Made by a program: the position numbers and the translations under genes
Shown here: positions 42,185 to 50,280 of the stretch, piece by piece
Position numbering within the stretch: position 1 is the stretch's first letter
Layout: each line of letters starts with the position of its first letter
Assembly (NCBI GenBank): GCA_049325275.1
Contig: JBMOLU010000001.1
Coordinates: 310,001-374,000, forward strand
DNA: 64,000 nt
Source of the DNA: CAIQJJ01 sp049325275
GTDB lineage: Bacteria > Chloroflexota > Anaerolineae > Anaerolineales > UBA4823
Reading direction: 5' to 3'
The notes under the pieces: generated by a model
Databases searched by the model: none
What the model was told of the DNA's origin: nothing
The model's input: the letters and a program-made list of their open reading frames with translations, nothing else

Positions 42185-42348
42185 CAGGAAGACGCCGATA
42201 CGACCTAATCCACATTAAGCGGCACGGCCCTAACAAGAGCCGATGGGGTAGGCCCTTAGAGGTGGCCGGTTTCTTCCCGTAGCCGAGGCTTTCATCTGTG
42301 TGATGGCCGGAGCCTGGCAGCCATGCCAGCGTCTTTCCGGTGGCCTTT
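42185..42348 (-). ncRNA. Candidate structured RNA (or leader) upstream of dnaG
   Basis: About 165 nt on the minus strand, starting just below a TATAAT (42360-42355). Its ends pair: GGAAAGACGC (42338-42329) with GCGTCTTCC (42195-42187), one bulged A. Inside are further hairpins, for example TGGC/GCCA and CGGCTC/GGGCCG (6 bp, loop TTGTTA), and GC-rich segments such as GGCTACGGGAAG. I do not recognise the family; size and long closing stem would suit a 6S-like RNA, a cis-acting leader or a riboswitch. No U-tract follows, so it may be read through into dnaG. Confidence 0.35.
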
Positions 42349-42354
42349 AAAAGG

Positions 42355-42360
42355 ATTATA
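42355..42360 (-). promoter_or_regulatory. -10 box of the dnaG-rpoD transcript
   Basis: TATAAT on the minus strand, about 230 bp before the dnaG ATG. The -35 region is weak. Confidence 0.4.
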
Positions 42361-42412
42361 GCATAGCGGCAAGGGCGGTTTGCGATGGCGCTGACGAACC
42401 ACGGCAGGGGGC

Positions 42413-42464
42413 TTGACAAGCGTTGTTAAATCCGTATAATTAATTCGACTTATATCGAATTAAT
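42413..42464 (+). promoter_or_regulatory. Consensus promoter overlapped by a 26-bp palindromic operator
   Basis: TTGACA (42413-42418), 16-bp spacer, TATAAT (42435-42440). A perfect palindrome with arms ATTAATTCGA (42439-42448) and TCGAATTAAT (42455-42464), spacer 6 bp, covers the -10 box and start site. A dimeric repressor bound there would block transcription; the ArsR-type protein encoded next is the obvious candidate. Confidence 0.75.
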
Positions 42465-42483
42465 TTCACAAGAGAGTGCAACC

Positions 42484-43059
42484 ATGATACGCGAACACCC
42501 ACCCTCCAACGACGAACAACTGCTTGATTTTTTCAAGGCCATGGCCGATGCCAACCGGCTGAAGATGATCGGCCTGCTGGCGCAAAAAGCGCTCAGCGTG
42601 GAAGAACTGGCCGCCTTGCTAGATTTGCGCGCTTCCACGGTTTCCCATCACTTGCAGATGTTAGGCAGTGTTGGGCTGGTCGAGGCGCGTTCGCAAAGCT
42701 ACTACAATGTCTACGAACTCAGGCCGGGCGTGCTGGAAAAAATCGCCCAGCGCCTGCTGGCGCAGGAAACCTTGCCGGCGATGGCCGCCGATGTCGACCT
42801 GGATGCGTATGATCGCAAGGTGCTGCACGGTTTCTTACTGCCGAACGGCCGCCTCAAGGTGATCCCGGCGCAGCGCAAGAAGCGCGAAGCCGTCATGCGC
42901 CACGTGGTCAAATCCTTCGAATTGGGCCGGCGCTACACGGAGGTCGAAGTCAATGAAATCTTGAGCCGCTTCCACAGCGATGTGGCCACCATGCGGCGTG
43001 AGTTGATCGTCTCGAAATTATTGGGACGCGAAAACGGTGAATACTGGGTCGTTCAGTGA
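42484..43059 (+). CDS. ArsR-type winged-helix regulator with DUF2087 domain (first of a pair)
   Basis: 191 residues. The N-terminal ~75 residues are an ArsR/SmtB-like winged helix (ADANRLKMIGLLAQKALSVEELAALLDLRASTVSHHLQMLGSVGLV). The C-terminal ~80 residues form a DUF2087 domain (LHGFLLPNGRLKVIPAQRKKREAV ... RYTEVEVNEILSRFHSDVATMRRELI ... GRENGEYWV). No metal-binding ELCVCDL-type motif is present, so metal sensing is unlikely. It follows a promoter whose -10 is covered by a perfect palindrome, suggesting autorepression. A paralogue follows 34 bp downstream. Confidence 0.85.
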   Translation: MIREHPPSNDEQLLDFFKAMADANRLKMIGLLAQKALSVEELAALLDLRASTVSHHLQMLGSVGLVEARSQSYYNVYELRPGVLEKIAQRLLAQETLPAMAADVDLDAYDRKVLHGFLLPNGRLKVIPAQRKKREAVMRHVVKSFELGRRYTEVEVNEILSRFHSDVATMRRELIVSKLLGRENGEYWVVQ

Positions 43060-43093
43060 TTCCGGCTGGAATCCTGCGGTAAAGGTGAACGAA

Positions 43094-43669
43094 ATGAACA
43101 CACAAGAAGTAACACAACAACAAAATGATGGCGAATTACTGGATTTTTTCAAAGCCCTGGGGGATGCCAACCGTTTGAAAATCCTGGGTATGCTCGCCAA
43201 CGAGACCCTGGCGGCGAGCGACGTGGCGGAACGGCTCGGGTTGCGTCCGGCAGATGCCTACAAGCACCTGTCCCACCTCGAAAAGCTTGGCCTGGTCGAA
43301 AAGGCCACTGGCGGTTACCGGGCTTCAGCGGCGGCTGTCGAACGGAAAGCGCGCGCCGTGCTGGTACAGTCACGCCCGAAGGCCGACCCCAACCGCTTCG
43401 AGGGCGATGCTGAGGAACGCAAAATCCTGAATTCGTACTGCAACCCGGACGGCACGCTGCGGGATATTCCCACCAAGGATAAAAAGCTGCGAGTTGTGCT
43501 GAATTACCTGCTGCCCCAGTTTTCGGCCGGCCAACGCTACACGGAAAAGCAGGTCAACGAAACCTTGAAGCGCTATCACGAAGACTACGCTTCCTTGCGG
43601 CGTTACCTGGTCGACTACGGTCTTATGGCGCGGGAAAACGGGGAGTACTGGGTCGTCGAGATCCTGTGA
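43094..43669 (+). CDS. ArsR-type winged-helix regulator with DUF2087 domain (second of a pair)
   Basis: 191 residues from the ATG at 43094, which has AAGGTG about seven bases upstream; the frame also opens at 43037, inside the first gene. Same architecture as its neighbour: winged helix (LGDANRLKILGMLANETLAASDVAERLGLRPADAYKHLSHLEKLGLVEKA), then DUF2087 (ILNSYCNPDGTLRDIPTKDKKL ... RYTEKQVNETLKRYHEDYASLRRYLVDYGLMARENGEYWVV). The recognition helix differs from the first copy (RPADAYKHLSHL against RASTVSHHLQML), so the two may bind different sites or form heterodimers. A terminator follows. Confidence 0.85.
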   Translation: MNTQEVTQQQNDGELLDFFKALGDANRLKILGMLANETLAASDVAERLGLRPADAYKHLSHLEKLGLVEKATGGYRASAAAVERKARAVLVQSRPKADPNRFEGDAEERKILNSYCNPDGTLRDIPTKDKKLRVVLNYLLPQFSAGQRYTEKQVNETLKRYHEDYASLRRYLVDYGLMARENGEYWVVEIL

Positions 43670-43703
43670 ACGCATAACGGCGCCGTGCTGCGGAATGTTA
43701 TGC

Positions 43704-43735
43704 GGGCCATCCAGGGGGGAGGGTGGCCCTTTTTT
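43704..43735 (+). terminator. Rho-independent terminator after the ArsR pair
   Basis: A 9-bp stem (43704-43712 with 43721-43729; GGGCCA/TGGCCC core) and an 8-nt loop are followed by TTTTTT. It also lies at the stop of the convergent LacI gene. Confidence 0.8.
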
Positions 43736-44762
43736 ATACCGGCAGCACGGCCGGTGAAGCACTGGCCGTCGAAGCGCGGACCACCAGCCGGGCCGGTAGA
43801 ATCACCTGCCTTCGGGCCGGTCCCTGCCCTTTGAGCAGGGCGATCAACAAGCGCACGGCGTGTTCGGTCAGCTCATCGGCTGGTTGATGAACGGTAGTCA
43901 GGCCGGGCCAGATGGCCTTAGAGTAGATCAGGTCTTCGTGACCGCAAACGGAAAGCTGCGCCGGAATGTGCAGGCCCAATTCCTGGGCGGCAAAGAGCAC
44001 ACCATAGGCAGATTCATCGTTGGCGGCGTAGATGGCCGTCGGTGGGAACGGCTGCTGCATCAGCAGACGTGTGGCCGTATAGCCACCGTCGTAGGTGAAC
44101 TCGGTATCTTGTACGAGGGCGGTGTCAAAAGGGATACCGGCTGCTTCAAGCGCATTTCGATAACCGGTGAAGCGATCGAAACTGGCGCGCATATTGCGCG
44201 GGCCCATCAGGAAGGCAATGCGCCGATGGCCAAGACCGAGCAGGTGCTGCATGGCAAGCTGCGCGCCACGCAAGTCGTCGGGAGCGATAAAAGGAACAGT
44301 CTGTGTGCGCTCCAGCGGATTGATCTGCACCAGCGGCATTTTGTAAGTCGTCATCAACTCGGCCACGAATGCATCCTGATCGCAGGGGGGCGTGGTTACG
44401 AAACCGTCGAAACGCCGTCCGTTAACGAGTTCGGCCAGGCGATCTTTCGATGTTTTTCGGCTGGGGTAATAAGGCTCGAACAGGATGTCGTAACCTTCCT
44501 GGTAGCCGATGTCCATGATCTTCGGCAAAGCCCCCGATGCGGCCTGGTAGTACCCGGGGTACGTGAGAATGCCGATCATGTCGGCGCGCTGCCGTACCAG
44601 CCGGCGCGCCAACAGGTTGGGGGCATAGCCGGCCGTGCGAATGGCTGCCTGCACACGTGCCCGCGTGGCCTCGGTGACATGCGGCTCGTTGTTGATCACG
44701 CGTGAGACAGTCTTGATCGAAACCCCGGCCAGGCGGGCAATGTCTTTAATCGTAGTGGCCAT
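43734..44762 (-). CDS. LacI-family transcriptional regulator
   Basis: 342 residues from the ATG at 44762. The N-terminal headpiece (TIKDIARLAGVSIKTVSRVINNEPHVTEATRARVQAAI) is a complete LacI helix-turn-helix plus hinge helix (YAPNLLARRL); a periplasmic-binding-protein-like effector domain follows. The ligand is unknown; the family mostly senses sugars or nucleosides. A TATAAT six bases before the ATG sets the start; the longer frame to 44849 would include the promoter. It is divergent from the URO-D/thioredoxin gene, with a LacI-type operator in between. Confidence 0.88.
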   Translation of the reverse strand: MATTIKDIARLAGVSIKTVSRVINNEPHVTEATRARVQAAIRTAGYAPNLLARRLVRQRADMIGILTYPGYYQAASGALPKIMDIGYQEGYDILFEPYYPSRKTSKDRLAELVNGRRFDGFVTTPPCDQDAFVAELMTTYKMPLVQINPLERTQTVPFIAPDDLRGAQLAMQHLLGLGHRRIAFLMGPRNMRASFDRFTGYRNALEAAGIPFDTALVQDTEFTYDGGYTATRLLMQQPFPPTAIYAANDESAYGVLFAAQELGLHIPAQLSVCGHEDLIYSKAIWPGLTTVHQPADELTEHAVRLLIALLKGQGPARRQVILPARLVVRASTASASPAVLPV

Positions 44763-44774
44763 GGGGGTATTATA
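44763..44774 (-). promoter_or_regulatory. -10 box of a leaderless promoter (LacI gene)
   Basis: On the minus strand TATAAT (44774-44769), six bases, then the ATG at 44762. Confidence 0.5.
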
Positions 44775-44900
44775 CTGCGCCTGCCGGTGCGCTGCATTCT
44801 GGTGGAAGACGTGGAAGCGTCGCCGGGGCAGTTTGCTGTTTGCTTGCACAAGAAGCCCCGGCCTTTCTTCTGGATGTATGCGCTCTTTCCGGGAAGGCTG

Positions 44901-44928
44901 TTGACAACGTTGTCATTTCTGGTAGACT
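44901..44928 (+). promoter_or_regulatory. Promoter with embedded LacI-type operator
   Basis: TTGACA (44901-44906), a 16-bp spacer and TAGACT (44923-44928). A perfect 14-bp palindrome, TGACAACGTTGTCA (44902-44915), overlaps the -35 box. It has the central CG and half-site layout usual for LacI-family operators, so the neighbouring regulator probably represses the gene at 44995. Confidence 0.7.
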
Positions 44929-44994
44929 CCCTATTAAGCATATCTTCGCCAATACAGGCGCTTCTCTTTTCTCGACAGTACAAGCCTCACCCCG

Positions 44995-46374
44995 ATGTTT
45001 TCTCACGATCTTCACCCCACTCTCTCTGGCAAGGAATTGGTCGTGGCCGCCTTGCGCCACGAACCCCTACCGGCAACGCCCTGGGTACCCTTTGCAGGCA
45101 TCCATGCCGGCAGGCTCAAAGGCTATTCGGCTTTGGAGGTGCTCACCGATGGCGGCAAGCTGATCGAAGCTCTGCTGGCCGTGAACCAGGTGTACGATCC
45201 CGACGGGCAGCCGGTGCTCTTCGATCTGCAAATCGAAGCCGAAATCCTGGGCTGTCCACTCGCCTGGGCGCAGTCCGCGCCACCTGCGGTGGCTTCGCAC
45301 CCGCTCGAAACACGCCTCGAGCTGCCCCACAAGCTGCCTGAGCCGGGTGACGGCCGTTTGCCGCTGGCGCTCGCAACCATGCGCGCCATGAAGCGCCAGG
45401 TCGGTGACCGCACCGCCCTCTACGGCCTGATCTGTGGCCCAATGACGCTGGCTTCGCACCTGCGCGGCACCGAAATTTTTATGGATACGTTCGACAACCC
45501 CGATTTTCTACACGCGCTGATCGCCTACTGCTGCGAGGTCAACTTGCGCATGGCCGAACTCTATACCGAGGCCGGGATGGACGTGATCGCCGTAGTCGAT
45601 CCGGTGGTCTCGCAAATTTCGCCGCGGCACTTCAAGGGGTTCTTACTCGAACCTTTGCGGCGCATCTTCGCCGCTATTCGCCAGGCGGGAGCTTTTTCAT
45701 CGTTCTTCGTCTGCGGCGACGCCACGAAAAATATGGAAGCGATGTGCCAGACCGGCCCGGATTCGATTTCGATCGATGAGAACATCGACCTGCCCACGGC
45801 CAAGGAAATCACCGATCGTTACAACCTGGCCATCGGCGGCAACATCCCCCTGACCACGCGTATGCTGCTCGGCACGCAGCAAGACAACATGAAGTTCGTG
45901 GTCGATTTGCTCGATCGGCTGGGGGGCGGCGTGCCACGGAACTTCATCCTTGCCCCTGGATGCGACATGCCTTATGAGACGCCGGCCGAAAACACGGTGG
46001 GTGTACTCCAGGCCGTGCGTCATCCCGAAAACACGCGCCAAATGCTGGCGAACTACGAAAGCCGCACCTTCGACATCGAAATCGAATTGCCCGACTACGC
46101 CCGCTTGCCGAAACCCCTGGTAGAAGTTTTCACCCTCGATTCCGACTCCTGTGCGGCCTGCGCTTATATGCTCGACGCGGCCCGGCGCGCTGTCGCCGAA
46201 GCAGGGGATGCCGAACTGGTCGAATACAAGTTCACCAAACCCGAAAACGTGGCGCGTGTGATCAAGCTGGGCGTTAAAAACTTGCCCAGCCTGTATGTGA
46301 ACGGCGAACTGAAATATTCATCCATCATCCCCGGCAACAAAGAACTGGTCGAAGCGATTCGCAAGGTACAGTAG
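44995..46374 (+). CDS. URO-D-family methyltransferase-like protein fused to a thioredoxin-like domain
   Basis: 459 residues. Residues ~10-360 match the uroporphyrinogen-decarboxylase superfamily branch that includes MtaA/MtbA-type corrinoid methyltransferases (GLICGPMTLASHLRGTEIFM, VVDPVVSQISPRHFKGFL, FVCGDATKNMEAMCQTGPDSISIDENID, FILAPGCDMPYETPAENT). It is not a haem-pathway HemE: no other haem gene is near and the N-terminus differs. The last ~80 residues form a thioredoxin-like domain with a Cys386-x-x-Cys389 pair (SCAACAYM) and NLPSLYVNGELKYSS. No corrinoid protein gene is adjacent. No clear Shine-Dalgarno. Probably repressed by the divergent LacI protein. Confidence 0.78.
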   Translation: MFSHDLHPTLSGKELVVAALRHEPLPATPWVPFAGIHAGRLKGYSALEVLTDGGKLIEALLAVNQVYDPDGQPVLFDLQIEAEILGCPLAWAQSAPPAVASHPLETRLELPHKLPEPGDGRLPLALATMRAMKRQVGDRTALYGLICGPMTLASHLRGTEIFMDTFDNPDFLHALIAYCCEVNLRMAELYTEAGMDVIAVVDPVVSQISPRHFKGFLLEPLRRIFAAIRQAGAFSSFFVCGDATKNMEAMCQTGPDSISIDENIDLPTAKEITDRYNLAIGGNIPLTTRMLLGTQQDNMKFVVDLLDRLGGGVPRNFILAPGCDMPYETPAENTVGVLQAVRHPENTRQMLANYESRTFDIEIELPDYARLPKPLVEVFTLDSDSCAACAYMLDAARRAVAEAGDAELVEYKFTKPENVARVIKLGVKNLPSLYVNGELKYSSIIPGNKELVEAIRKVQ

Positions 46375-46437
46375 GGCAGCGTCCGTTTCCTGCGGACCGA
46401 ATCCCGCATTACGGCCGATGGCGTTGAAACTTGAGAA

Positions 46438-46539
46438 GCTGTCTGAAAAGCCAGGTGCAACGCACTTTGTCGGCTAGAAACAGCGTCATCTACCCTTATG
46501 GAAGTGCGCTGCACCTGCCCCCGGCACTTTTCAGACAGC
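46438..46539. repeat. Imperfect long inverted repeat, MITE-like
   Basis: The outer arms are exact (GCTGTCTGAAAAG at 46438-46450, reverse complement at 46527-46539). Inner arms 46453-46467 and 46502-46516 pair with one mismatch (AGGTGCA, CGCACTT). About 100 bp between two convergent genes, with no T-run, so it looks like a small non-autonomous element or its remnant rather than a terminator. Confidence 0.6.
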
Positions 46540-46560
46540 CTGCGAGGCGTTTACAGGCTT

Positions 46561-47796
46561 CTATGCCTGGCCGAAGAGCGCTTTGAAGAAACGTTTGACG
46601 TTGAAGGATTGCCCGGAAAGCAGGGTTTGGGCGCGGAACATGCCGGCCACCGCTCGTACGATAACGGCGGCCGTGGCGAGCAACAGCGCTAACGCCAGCA
46701 GCGGCTGCCAGATCGGTACGTTCCCGGCCGCCAGGCGCGTCATCATGGCGACGGGTGCCGTGAGGGGGAAAATACTCAGGGTGGTGGCCAGGATACCATT
46801 GGAATCCTCGATCATGATGCTGATCAACATCATCGGCACGATCAGCGGCATGATCACGACGAAGGTGGCTTGGCTGGCTTCACGCAGGTTGGGCACCAGG
46901 GCGCCGACCCCGGCCATCAACGACGCATAGACGGCATAGCCGAGCAAGAAGAAAAGAAGACCCCATACCAGGAACGACGTGGGCAGTTGGAAGGCTTCCG
47001 GCAGATTGAAGGCACGTCCGCTCAAGCGCAGCAGGACGAAGCTGGTGCCGACCCAAAAAAGCATCTGGCTCAAGCCGATCAGCCCCAGACCGACGATCTT
47101 GCCGGCGAGCAGCTGTGTGGGGGTAACCGATGACATCAACACCTCAATGACGCGATTCTCTTTTTCCTTGGTCACGCTGCTCAAGAGCAGGCTGGCAGCG
47201 GCCAGGATGATGATGTAGTACAGAATCGTGACGGCATAAGGCAAGAAGAACGTCATCGGGTTGCTTTCCTCGCGCTGCGGTTCCGCCGCCAGGCTTTTGG
47301 TGCGCAAGTTAAGCGGGCGTTCGATGCGATAGGACAGGTCGACGTCTCCGTCGAGCAGGTTGATGCGCAGCAGGCGGCGCAGCAAAGTGCCTTGTCCGCT
47401 TTCCGAAAACGGGTTGAAATCCGGGCGTACGTAAGTCACCTTGCCGCTTTCGACATAGTCCGCCGGGATGATAAAGAAAGCGGCGATTTCGCCGGCTGCC
47501 AGCGCCTGGCGGGCGGCGGCTTCATCGGGATAGGAGCGCAGCTTGTCTGCGGGGATGTCTTTAGGCTGCGTGGCAATGATCCCGCCGAGGTCGACGTAAC
47601 CTTCACCCACTGCCGTCGACGGGGATGAGAGCAGGTTGCTGACGGCGTCGCTTGCCTGGGTGTTTTGGTTGATGGCGCCGGCAACGGCAAAGACGAGCGC
47701 GCCGATCAACGGAATGCCTACAGCGCCAAACCAGAAAGATTTGCTGCCCAGGATGGTAAGAATTTCGTGACGGAGGACAAGAAGGACTTGTCTCAT
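46561..47796 (-). CDS. ABC-2 type transporter permease (NatB-like), second copy
   Basis: 411 residues from the ATG at 47796, with GAGGTG upstream and a 4-bp overlap (ATGA) with the preceding permease. One N-terminal TM helix, a ~130-residue extracytoplasmic domain and five C-terminal TM helices match the NatB/ABC2_membrane_3 architecture; KEKENRVIEVLMSSVTPTQLLAGKIVGLGLIGL is the diagnostic loop. It forms a heteromeric exporter with the other permease and the ATPase. Substrate unknown; relatives export Na+ or peptides. Confidence 0.88.
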   Translation of the reverse strand: MRQVLLVLRHEILTILGSKSFWFGAVGIPLIGALVFAVAGAINQNTQASDAVSNLLSSPSTAVGEGYVDLGGIIATQPKDIPADKLRSYPDEAAARQALAAGEIAAFFIIPADYVESGKVTYVRPDFNPFSESGQGTLLRRLLRINLLDGDVDLSYRIERPLNLRTKSLAAEPQREESNPMTFFLPYAVTILYYIIILAAASLLLSSVTKEKENRVIEVLMSSVTPTQLLAGKIVGLGLIGLSQMLFWVGTSFVLLRLSGRAFNLPEAFQLPTSFLVWGLLFFLLGYAVYASLMAGVGALVPNLREASQATFVVIMPLIVPMMLISIMIEDSNGILATTLSIFPLTAPVAMMTRLAAGNVPIWQPLLALALLLATAAVIVRAVAGMFRAQTLLSGQSFNVKRFFKALFGQA

Positions 47797-49019
47797 GCTG
47801 CACCTCGCTCCTGGCGTGCCCGGCGCTCCAACCCAAGCACGCGTTTCCAGGGCAGTTTCTGCCCATACATCAACATGCCCATGCGAAAAGCGCGTCCGGC
47901 CAGCCACAGAGAACCGACCGCGGAAAGCGTCAAAAGGGCGATACTGACCACCAACTGCCAGGTGGGGATCACGGTGAAACCCAGGCGCAAGATGATCGTC
48001 ATCGGCGCCGTCAGCGGAAAGAGGGTCAGGATGACGGCGACGGGGCTGTTAGGGTTGTTGATGAACATGCCAAAGAGGAAGTAAGGAATCCAGATCGGCA
48101 TGGTGAACAGCCCGGCCACTTGTTGCCCTTCCCGCGCTTCCGTGACGGTCGCTCCGGCAGCAGCCATCAAGCCGCTGAGCATGACAAAACAGGGTAACAG
48201 GACGAGCACCAGAATGACGAACGTATCCAGCGGCAGGCCCACCTGGCGCAAGAAAGGCAGCCAAATGCTGCCAACCAGGACGCCGGCTGCCAGAAAACCA
48301 AACCAGGCAAGCAGTTGCGTCAGGCCAACCCCGATGATGCCGATCACTTTCCCGGCCATCAACTGGTTGGGCGAAATGGATGTGACCATAACTTCCATGG
48401 TGCGGTTTTCTTTCTCGTCGACCACGGCCTGCATCAGGTACCCGGCACTGCTGGTAATGGCGATGAAGAAAGCCAGGGCGACGAAGATCGGCAGCAGGGC
48501 ATTGAACCAGTTCTCTTCGGACATCTGGCGCTTGCCGTCCAGGCTGCGGATGATCATTGTCGTGCCATCGGAGATGCGGCCGGCGACCTCTTGCGATTGG
48601 CCGGCCAGCAAATTGGCGACGATAAACTCGCGGAACTGGCTTTTTGCCCCGCTCTTTGGCTCTTCGAAGTAAATTAATTCGGAGCGGCCCGAGGCGGGGA
48701 AATCTTCGGCCAGTACGTAATAAGCGGCGATTTCGCCCGCGTCGAGGGCGTCTTTGGCGCTTTCTTCTTCTGCATAAGCGATCATCGGGACGGGCTTTTC
48801 CGGGGGCTGGGGCGTGGGCGGCGGGACGGGATTTGCCAGGAAGCCGGAACGATCCACATAACCGATTGGGGTCGTATCGCTTTGCAGTGCGATGACCACA
48901 AAAACCGTAACGACCATGACCACCACCACCAGGGGCAGGCTGAGCAATCCGAACAGGAAGCGTTTCTGCAACGCGTGGCGGCCGTATTCGTGGGCGATCA
49001 CGCGCAAAAATTTGTTCAT
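47793..49019 (-). CDS. ABC-2 type transporter permease (NatB-like), first copy
   Basis: 408 residues. Same layout as its downstream paralogue: a TM helix (~20-42), an outside domain with a proline-rich loop (PVPPPTPQPPEKPVP), then five TM helices; DEKENRTMEVMVTSISPNQLMAGKVIGIIGVGL is the shared motif. Overlaps the ATPase gene by 4 bp and the second permease by 4 bp, so the three are translationally coupled. Confidence 0.88.
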   Translation of the reverse strand: MNKFLRVIAHEYGRHALQKRFLFGLLSLPLVVVVMVVTVFVVIALQSDTTPIGYVDRSGFLANPVPPPTPQPPEKPVPMIAYAEEESAKDALDAGEIAAYYVLAEDFPASGRSELIYFEEPKSGAKSQFREFIVANLLAGQSQEVAGRISDGTTMIIRSLDGKRQMSEENWFNALLPIFVALAFFIAITSSAGYLMQAVVDEKENRTMEVMVTSISPNQLMAGKVIGIIGVGLTQLLAWFGFLAAGVLVGSIWLPFLRQVGLPLDTFVILVLVLLPCFVMLSGLMAAAGATVTEAREGQQVAGLFTMPIWIPYFLFGMFINNPNSPVAVILTLFPLTAPMTIILRLGFTVIPTWQLVVSIALLTLSAVGSLWLAGRAFRMGMLMYGQKLPWKRVLGLERRARQERGAA

Positions 49020-49921
49020 GACTGCACCCCTTGTACGACCTGGATGAAAATCTCGTCCAGGGTGGGCATGGCAACTTCGAACTGCTCGATGAACACATTC
49101 TGCGCCACCAGCGCCTTGAGCACCTCCTGGGCCGAGCCGGTTGCATCGAGTGTCAGACGTACGGTGCTGTTGTGCTGCTCGACGTTGGCTATACCCGGCA
49201 GGCTGTCGTAAGCGGGATGTCCGCCGGCCGTACGCACTTCGATGGCGTTGCCGGCATACTGGCGTCGGATTTCATTCAACTGGCCGTACAGCATCACCTG
49301 TCCATGGCTAATCAACACCAGGCGATCGCAAAGCGCCTCCACCTGGTGCATTTGGTGCGAGCAGAGCAGAATGGTTGCGCCCCGGTCGCATTCCTCACGC
49401 AGCAGGTCCTTGACCATCTGTGTGTTCACCGGGTCCAGGCCGCTGAAAGGCTCGTCTACGATGATTAACTCAGGACGGTGCAGCAAGGTGACAATGATCT
49501 GCGCTTTCTGCTGCATGCCTTTGCTGAGTTCCTTGACCTTTTTGTGCTTGTGTGCCGCGAGATCGAAGCGTTCCATGTAGTCTTCTGCACGCTGACGCGC
49601 TTCGGCGGTTGACAACCCCTTGAGCGTCCCGAGATAGGTGAGACAGCGGTCCAGGCGAATATCCTGGTACAGGCCGCGTTCTTCGGGCATGTAACCGATG
49701 CGATTCTTCTTGGCATCAGACATTGGCCCGCCGAGCACGGCGGCCGTGCCCGAATCGGGACGGAAGATATCGAGCATGATTCGAATCGTGGTGGTTTTGC
49801 CGGCGCCGTTTGGTCCGAGCAGCCCGAACAAGGTGCCTTTTTCGACGCTGAACGAAACATCGTTGACAGCCTTCACATCCCCGAAAGACTTGACGAGATG
49901 GTTAATTTCTACAGAATTCAT
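49016..49921 (-). CDS. ABC transporter ATP-binding protein (NatA-like)
   Basis: 301 residues. Walker A GPNGAGKTTTI, signature LSKGMQQKAQIIVTLLHRPELIIVDEPFSGLD (with Walker B) and the His-switch in ILLCSHQMHQVE are intact. A C-terminal DUF4162 region, typical of NatA/CcmA-like exporters, follows. AGGAGGT lies upstream of the ATG. First gene of a three-gene exporter operon. Confidence 0.92.
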   Translation of the reverse strand: MNSVEINHLVKSFGDVKAVNDVSFSVEKGTLFGLLGPNGAGKTTTIRIMLDIFRPDSGTAAVLGGPMSDAKKNRIGYMPEERGLYQDIRLDRCLTYLGTLKGLSTAEARQRAEDYMERFDLAAHKHKKVKELSKGMQQKAQIIVTLLHRPELIIVDEPFSGLDPVNTQMVKDLLREECDRGATILLCSHQMHQVEALCDRLVLISHGQVMLYGQLNEIRRQYAGNAIEVRTAGGHPAYDSLPGIANVEQHNSTVRLTLDATGSAQEVLKALVAQNVFIEQFEVAMPTLDEIFIQVVQGVQS

Positions 49922-50022
49922 GGTAGTGCGACCTCCTGTGTCGGCATAATGATACCATTACCCCTACGTAAAGCGTTCGATTCGGTTGTGCGTTTGATGC
50001 CGTACGGTTTGAAAAATCGTCC

Positions 50023-50051
50023 TTGCCTTTTTGCTCCCCTCTGGGTATAAT
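50023..50051 (+). promoter_or_regulatory. Promoter of tRNA-Val
   Basis: TTGCCT (50023-50028), 17-bp spacer, TATAAT (50046-50051), 13 bp before the mature tRNA 5' end. Confidence 0.65.
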
Positions 50052-50064
50052 GCCCTTCGCTATC

Positions 50065-50138
50065 GGGTGGATAGCTCAGTTGGTTAGAGCACTGCGTTGA
50101 CATCGCAGAGGTCGTAGGTTCGAGCCCTATTCCACCCA
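50065..50138 (+). tRNA. tRNA-Val (GAC)
   Basis: 74 nt. The acceptor stem GGGTGGA pairs with TCCACCC. The D loop contains AGCTCAGTTGG, the anticodon stem-loop CTGCG-TTGACAT-CGCAG gives anticodon GAC (50099-50101), and the T arm has GGTTCGAGCC. The CCA end is not encoded. Confidence 0.96.
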
Positions 50139-50150
50139 CAGATGATATAC

Positions 50151-50190
50151 ACAATCTCGTCCAGCACAGTTGGAAGAGATTGTTTTTTTT
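50151..50190 (+). terminator. Rho-independent terminator after tRNA-Val
   Basis: An 8-bp stem (ACAATCTC at 50151-50158 with GAGATTGT at 50176-50183) runs into a T-run. Confidence 0.75.
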
Positions 50191-50280
50191 GTTTTTGCAC
50201 AAAACCACCGAAAACGGCCCCTGGAAAAACAAGCCTTCATCAGATTCGACCAGCTATAGCCCTAAACCAATCAAACATGA

